This document shows, in pieces, positions 61,801-64,000 of a stretch of DNA of 64,000 nucleotides (the first letter of the stretch is position 1; each line of letters opens with the position of its first letter). The stretch covers positions 3,286,001-3,350,000 of the forward strand of contig JAHRBC010000003.1 in assembly GCA_022702545.1 (NCBI GenBank), written 5' to 3'. Origin of the DNA: Phycomyces nitens. Taxonomy: Eukaryota > Mucoromycota > Mucoromycetes > Mucorales > Phycomycetaceae. Made by a program: the position numbers and the translations under genes. The notes under the pieces were generated by a model. The model did not search any database. It had not been told where the DNA came from and worked only from the letters and a program-made list of their open reading frames with translations.

Positions 61801-62531
61801 TTGACAAATTGAGGGTTGGACATTGGACGTATAGCTTGGTTCCCTGGGTGAGATATCATAGAAGATGGCATATTATACATCATGTTTTGGTGACCAAGAC
61901 CTATTCCTCCCAATCCCATTCCATTGGGTGTAATTTGCTGGCGCTGGTGCTGATGTGCCTGGGCTTGTTGTTGGACCTGAGCTTGCTGCTGTGCTTGGGC
62001 CTGTGCCTGAGCTTGTGCTTGGGCCTGTGCCTGTGCCTGTGCCTGTGCCTGGGCCTGGGCTTGAGCTTGGGCCTGTGCTTGGGCCTGTGCTTGGGCCTGT
62101 GCTTGGGCTTGAGCTTGTGCTTGAGCCTGTGCTTGGGCCTGAGCTTGGGCTTGAGCTTGAGCTTGTTGTTGTGATTGTGTTTGGGATGGTTGGATCTGTG
62201 CCTGCGGTTGCTGGTAGGTCATCATACCTTGTGAGAAAGAGGATTGAAAGCTATGACCTGAAGAATATCCCAAATTTTGTTGGCTCATGTAGGCTAAAGA
62301 AGACATTGAGCGTTGCTGAGAAGATTGTTGAGGAACAATATGCTGAGCTTGTTGTTGCTGCTGCTGCTGTGCTTGCTGCTGGAATTGCTGCTGTTGCTGT
62401 GCTTGTTGTTGTTGAAACTGTTGGTGGTATATTGGCATAGAAAACCCAGGATCAACAGGAGGATAGCCAGGATTTAGTTGCATGCCAACAATACTCGGAT
62501 GCTGCAACTGCTGCTGTTGCTGCTGTAAGTG

Positions 62532-62571
<40 letters not shown>

Positions 62572-62648
62572 TGCTGTGGGTCAAGGTTTGGAATCTGATA
62601 ACCAGATGCAGCCATGTAATTCTGAAACATATCCCGTTGATGAGACAT
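55846..62648 (-). CDS. CHD-type ATP-dependent chromatin remodeler (CHD6-9/Kismet-like), with polyQ and (QA)n N-terminus
   Basis: About 20 exons and 1,850-1,950 residues. Start [12 protein letters not shown] at 62648. Residues 1-380 are Gln-rich: a polyQ run (62490-62585), more Q tracts and a long (Gln-Ala)n tract (61954-62168), then a basic/acidic linker ([24 protein letters not shown]). Tandem chromodomains follow ([44 protein letters not shown]). The SNF2 ATPase has ITTYEMV, VLLTGTPLQNN and [15 protein letters not shown]. The helicase C lobe has [54 protein letters not shown] and [17 protein letters not shown]. Two CHD6-9 type SANT-like blocks follow ([21 protein letters not shown] and [19 protein letters not shown]). 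I found no BRK domain. Loss or repurposing is unclear; the subfamily call rests on helicase wording and the WW/ICKHG blocks. It slides nucleosomes in the nucleus. Confidence 0.9.
61954..62168. repeat. In-frame (Gln-Ala)n minisatellite in the CHD gene
   Basis: About 35 near-continuous 6-bp units (CAGGCC / CAAGCT / CAAGCA variants on the coding strand) encode alternating Gln-Ala. Third-position changes keep the protein regular, which points to selection or repeat renewal rather than random slippage. Confidence 0.9.
62490..62585. repeat. CAG/CAA tract (polyglutamine)
   Basis: Mixed CAG/CAA codons give more than 20 Gln with an interrupting HLQ, on the coding (minus) strand of the CHD gene. Shorter tracts recur at 61615-61645 and 62350-62415. 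Confidence 0.85.
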
Positions 62649-63599
62649 GTTGGCTGTATATGTTGGCTTTTCAATGAAAAGAGGATCCTTGTGGTGTCCT
62701 CGTAATTGCGGGTTTCGTTTGTTGTCTACTGCTGGTCAGACCAGAGGAAACGCTTAAAAAAAAGATATCCTAATGAAAGATTTTGGATAAATAAATGGTT
62801 ACATCCAATGATGATTGGTCTTCAATTGCTTTGTCATCCATGTTCCCCACACCACCCCATACACACACGCCTTTTTGTGTTTAGACTTCTTTCGTGTGCA
62901 TACGCAAGGGTCGCGTCATCGGAGTGCATCTTTATATGCATTGCGCGTTTCTATGTCACTATCTTGTCCTTCATTCTAGGCGTGTGTACGAGTGGTGCCA
63001 ACATGTTTGGATACATGTCCCCTTTTCTCATCCATTTCAACCCCATGACGTACCAATCGCTGAGTCAAAAATAAAAATAAAGAATCTTGGTGCTTGATCA
63101 AGATGATGGAGTCGGGGATGTAGGCGATTATAGAGAAACAGACTAAGAAAGCGAGTCAGACTTGTACAGCCTCGCCTTTCTATCCGGAGAGTCGATAGAG
63201 TGGGCCAAAAAGGTAAAAAAACAAGGAATTGAAAAAAAAAATTCTGACGATTCACCTAAAAATTTTGGAACCCCAGTAAGAGGGTTTGTAAAGTGGCGGG
63301 GCAGACGTGGGTTGCAAATCAAATGGGTTTTGATTCCCCGAGAGAAGAGAAGGAAAATCAAAGAGGGAGGGGGGAGTGGGGGGATGAGGGCAAAATAAGA
63401 GGATATTCATTATGGGCACAGACGAGAACAAAGATCCAAGAGGTCTTGTTTAATCTTCATTAGCATTTGAAGCTCAACACGGCCTAAACTAACCAGAACG
63501 ATAATAATATACAGCCAGTAGATTTCTAATAGCTCAAAAGACGTCTCTTTCTATTATATCATTTTTACAGATATATTTATAATACAAATATATTATTGT
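62649..63599. other. Upstream region of the CHD gene
   Basis: About 950 bp with no supported gene. It includes a G-rich tract (63362-63391) and TA-poor CTT-rich sequence near 62875. Confidence 0.5.
63366..63391 (+). other. Potential G-quadruplex motif upstream of the CHD gene
   Basis: G runs at 63366-68, 63370-75, 63379-84 and 63389-91 with loops of 1, 3 and 4 bases, about 720 bp upstream of the CHD start and on the opposite strand. Confidence 0.55.
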
Positions 63600-63616
63600 C
63601 CAAATCAACAACAAAC

Positions 63617-63950
63617 ATGCCAAATCCTGCTCCTTTGTCCAACGTCGACGCTCAGGCACATAGGATAGAGTGAATGCCTCGCTCAACAATCGTCCACCCC
63701 GACCCCTTGTACGACCTAACAAGGTACTACCGCTTTTCACCTTTCTTTTTTTTTCTTTTTGCAGGAAGCAAAACTGTTATCAGCCAAAAATTCCATTAAT
63801 ACTGCAGCCTGGCCAAGAACTATCAATCTAAGCAGCATTGTGTTTATGCTAGCAAGATTGGTTTTGACGATAGGCTGTGTGCTGTGGTCCAACAACTCGG
63901 ACCCGCAGCGTCCTACAGCCTCCGTCGATCCAAAACACAGGATTTTATAA
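63617..63950 (+). CDS. Unresolved small gene candidate with a membrane segment
   Basis: A CT-rich tract ending TTTTTGCAG at about 63764 looks like a good acceptor. It precedes a frame reading EAKLLSAKNSINTAAWPRTI and a hydrophobic span (IVFMLARLVLTIGCVLW), with a stop at 63948-63950. Possible first exons start at 63617 (MPNPAPLSNVDAQAHRIE, then stop) or 63674 (MPRSTIVHPDPLYDLTR, donor GTACTA). The second splices into a different frame (KQNCYQPKIPLIL...). I could not find a model that joins a start to the membrane frame cleanly, so function and even coding status are open. Confidence 0.3.
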
Positions 63951-64000
63951 AGTTCTCTTCAAGACACAATACCAAACACCAAACACCAAACGATGAGTTT

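Noticed and set aside
61809..62440. Plus-strand Leu/Gly/Pro/Val repeat frames opposite the CHD (Gln-Ala)n tract
   Set aside because: These are mirror frames of the hexanucleotide repeat. No start context, no domain.
1..64000. CRISPR array, bacterial operon or phage signals
   Set aside because: No spaced direct repeats of the right size, and genes are spliced and singly transcribed.

Overview
This is nuclear DNA of a filamentous fungus. It has AT-rich intergenic stretches, many short GT..AG introns (about 45-280 bp, most 50-100), no operons, and a full eukaryotic gene set: clathrin heavy chain, cullin-3, a CHD6-9-type remodeler, pICln, uL30 and others. An early-diverging fungus, probably Mucoromycota/Mucorales, is the best guess. 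The reasons are two OLE1-type desaturases fused to cytochrome b5, a plant-like FUT/GT37-type glycosyltransferase, a metazoan-like CHD7-type remodeler and decayed Tc1/mariner/IS630-like transposases. I cannot fix the species from the sequence alone.

Layout. 1-731: the 3' end of an unrecognised gene (+). 732-7482: gene-free AT-rich DNA with a decayed Tc1/mariner transposase (about 4330-4770, minus) and an almost perfect 1.8-kb palindrome (5138-6940). 7483-13258: three minus-strand genes, namely ribosomal protein uL30/RPL7, an unknown coiled-coil protein and the alternative NADH dehydrogenase NDE. 13703-19646: two paralogous delta-9 acyl-CoA desaturases with shared intron positions, 2.9 kb apart. 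20031-24208: a Rax1-like RGS/transmembrane protein and cullin-3. 25224-25464: a 60-residue NDUFAF8-like complex I assembly factor. 27829-32484: a Ser-rich unknown, an eIF4E-family protein with a long disordered N-terminus, a mitochondrial-looking small protein and an unknown 139-residue protein. 32756-38640: clathrin heavy chain in about 13 exons. 39024-40526: an LLPH-like small basic nucleolar protein and pICln. 42962-44942: the Golgi-type GT37-like transferase. 45200-48200: a graveyard of at least two different Tc1/mariner-superfamily transposases. 48371-52513: deoxyribose-phosphate aldolase divergent from a DPH6 diphthamide ligase with RidA-like domains. 52581-54278: a TBC Rab-GAP that appears to carry its own N-terminal membrane anchors. 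55846-62648: a large CHD-type remodeler with polyQ and a long (Gln-Ala)n tract. 63600-63950: an unresolved small gene candidate.

Most genes are housekeeping and unrelated to each other. Loose themes are membrane lipid and vesicle traffic (desaturases, clathrin, TBC GAP), mitochondrial respiration (NDE, NDUFAF8-like, the mitochondrial small protein) and translation (uL30, eIF4E-like, DPH6, LLPH-like). The accessory parts most worth a second look are the giant palindrome, the transposase graveyard, a short GC-rich dual hairpin at 41.7 kb, two G-quadruplex motifs and the unusual domain layouts of the eIF4E-like, TBC and CHD proteins.

Gene models were spliced by eye from splice consensus, frame continuity and family conservation. 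Where I give an exact protein length, the exon sum was checked to be a whole number of codons; other lengths are estimates.
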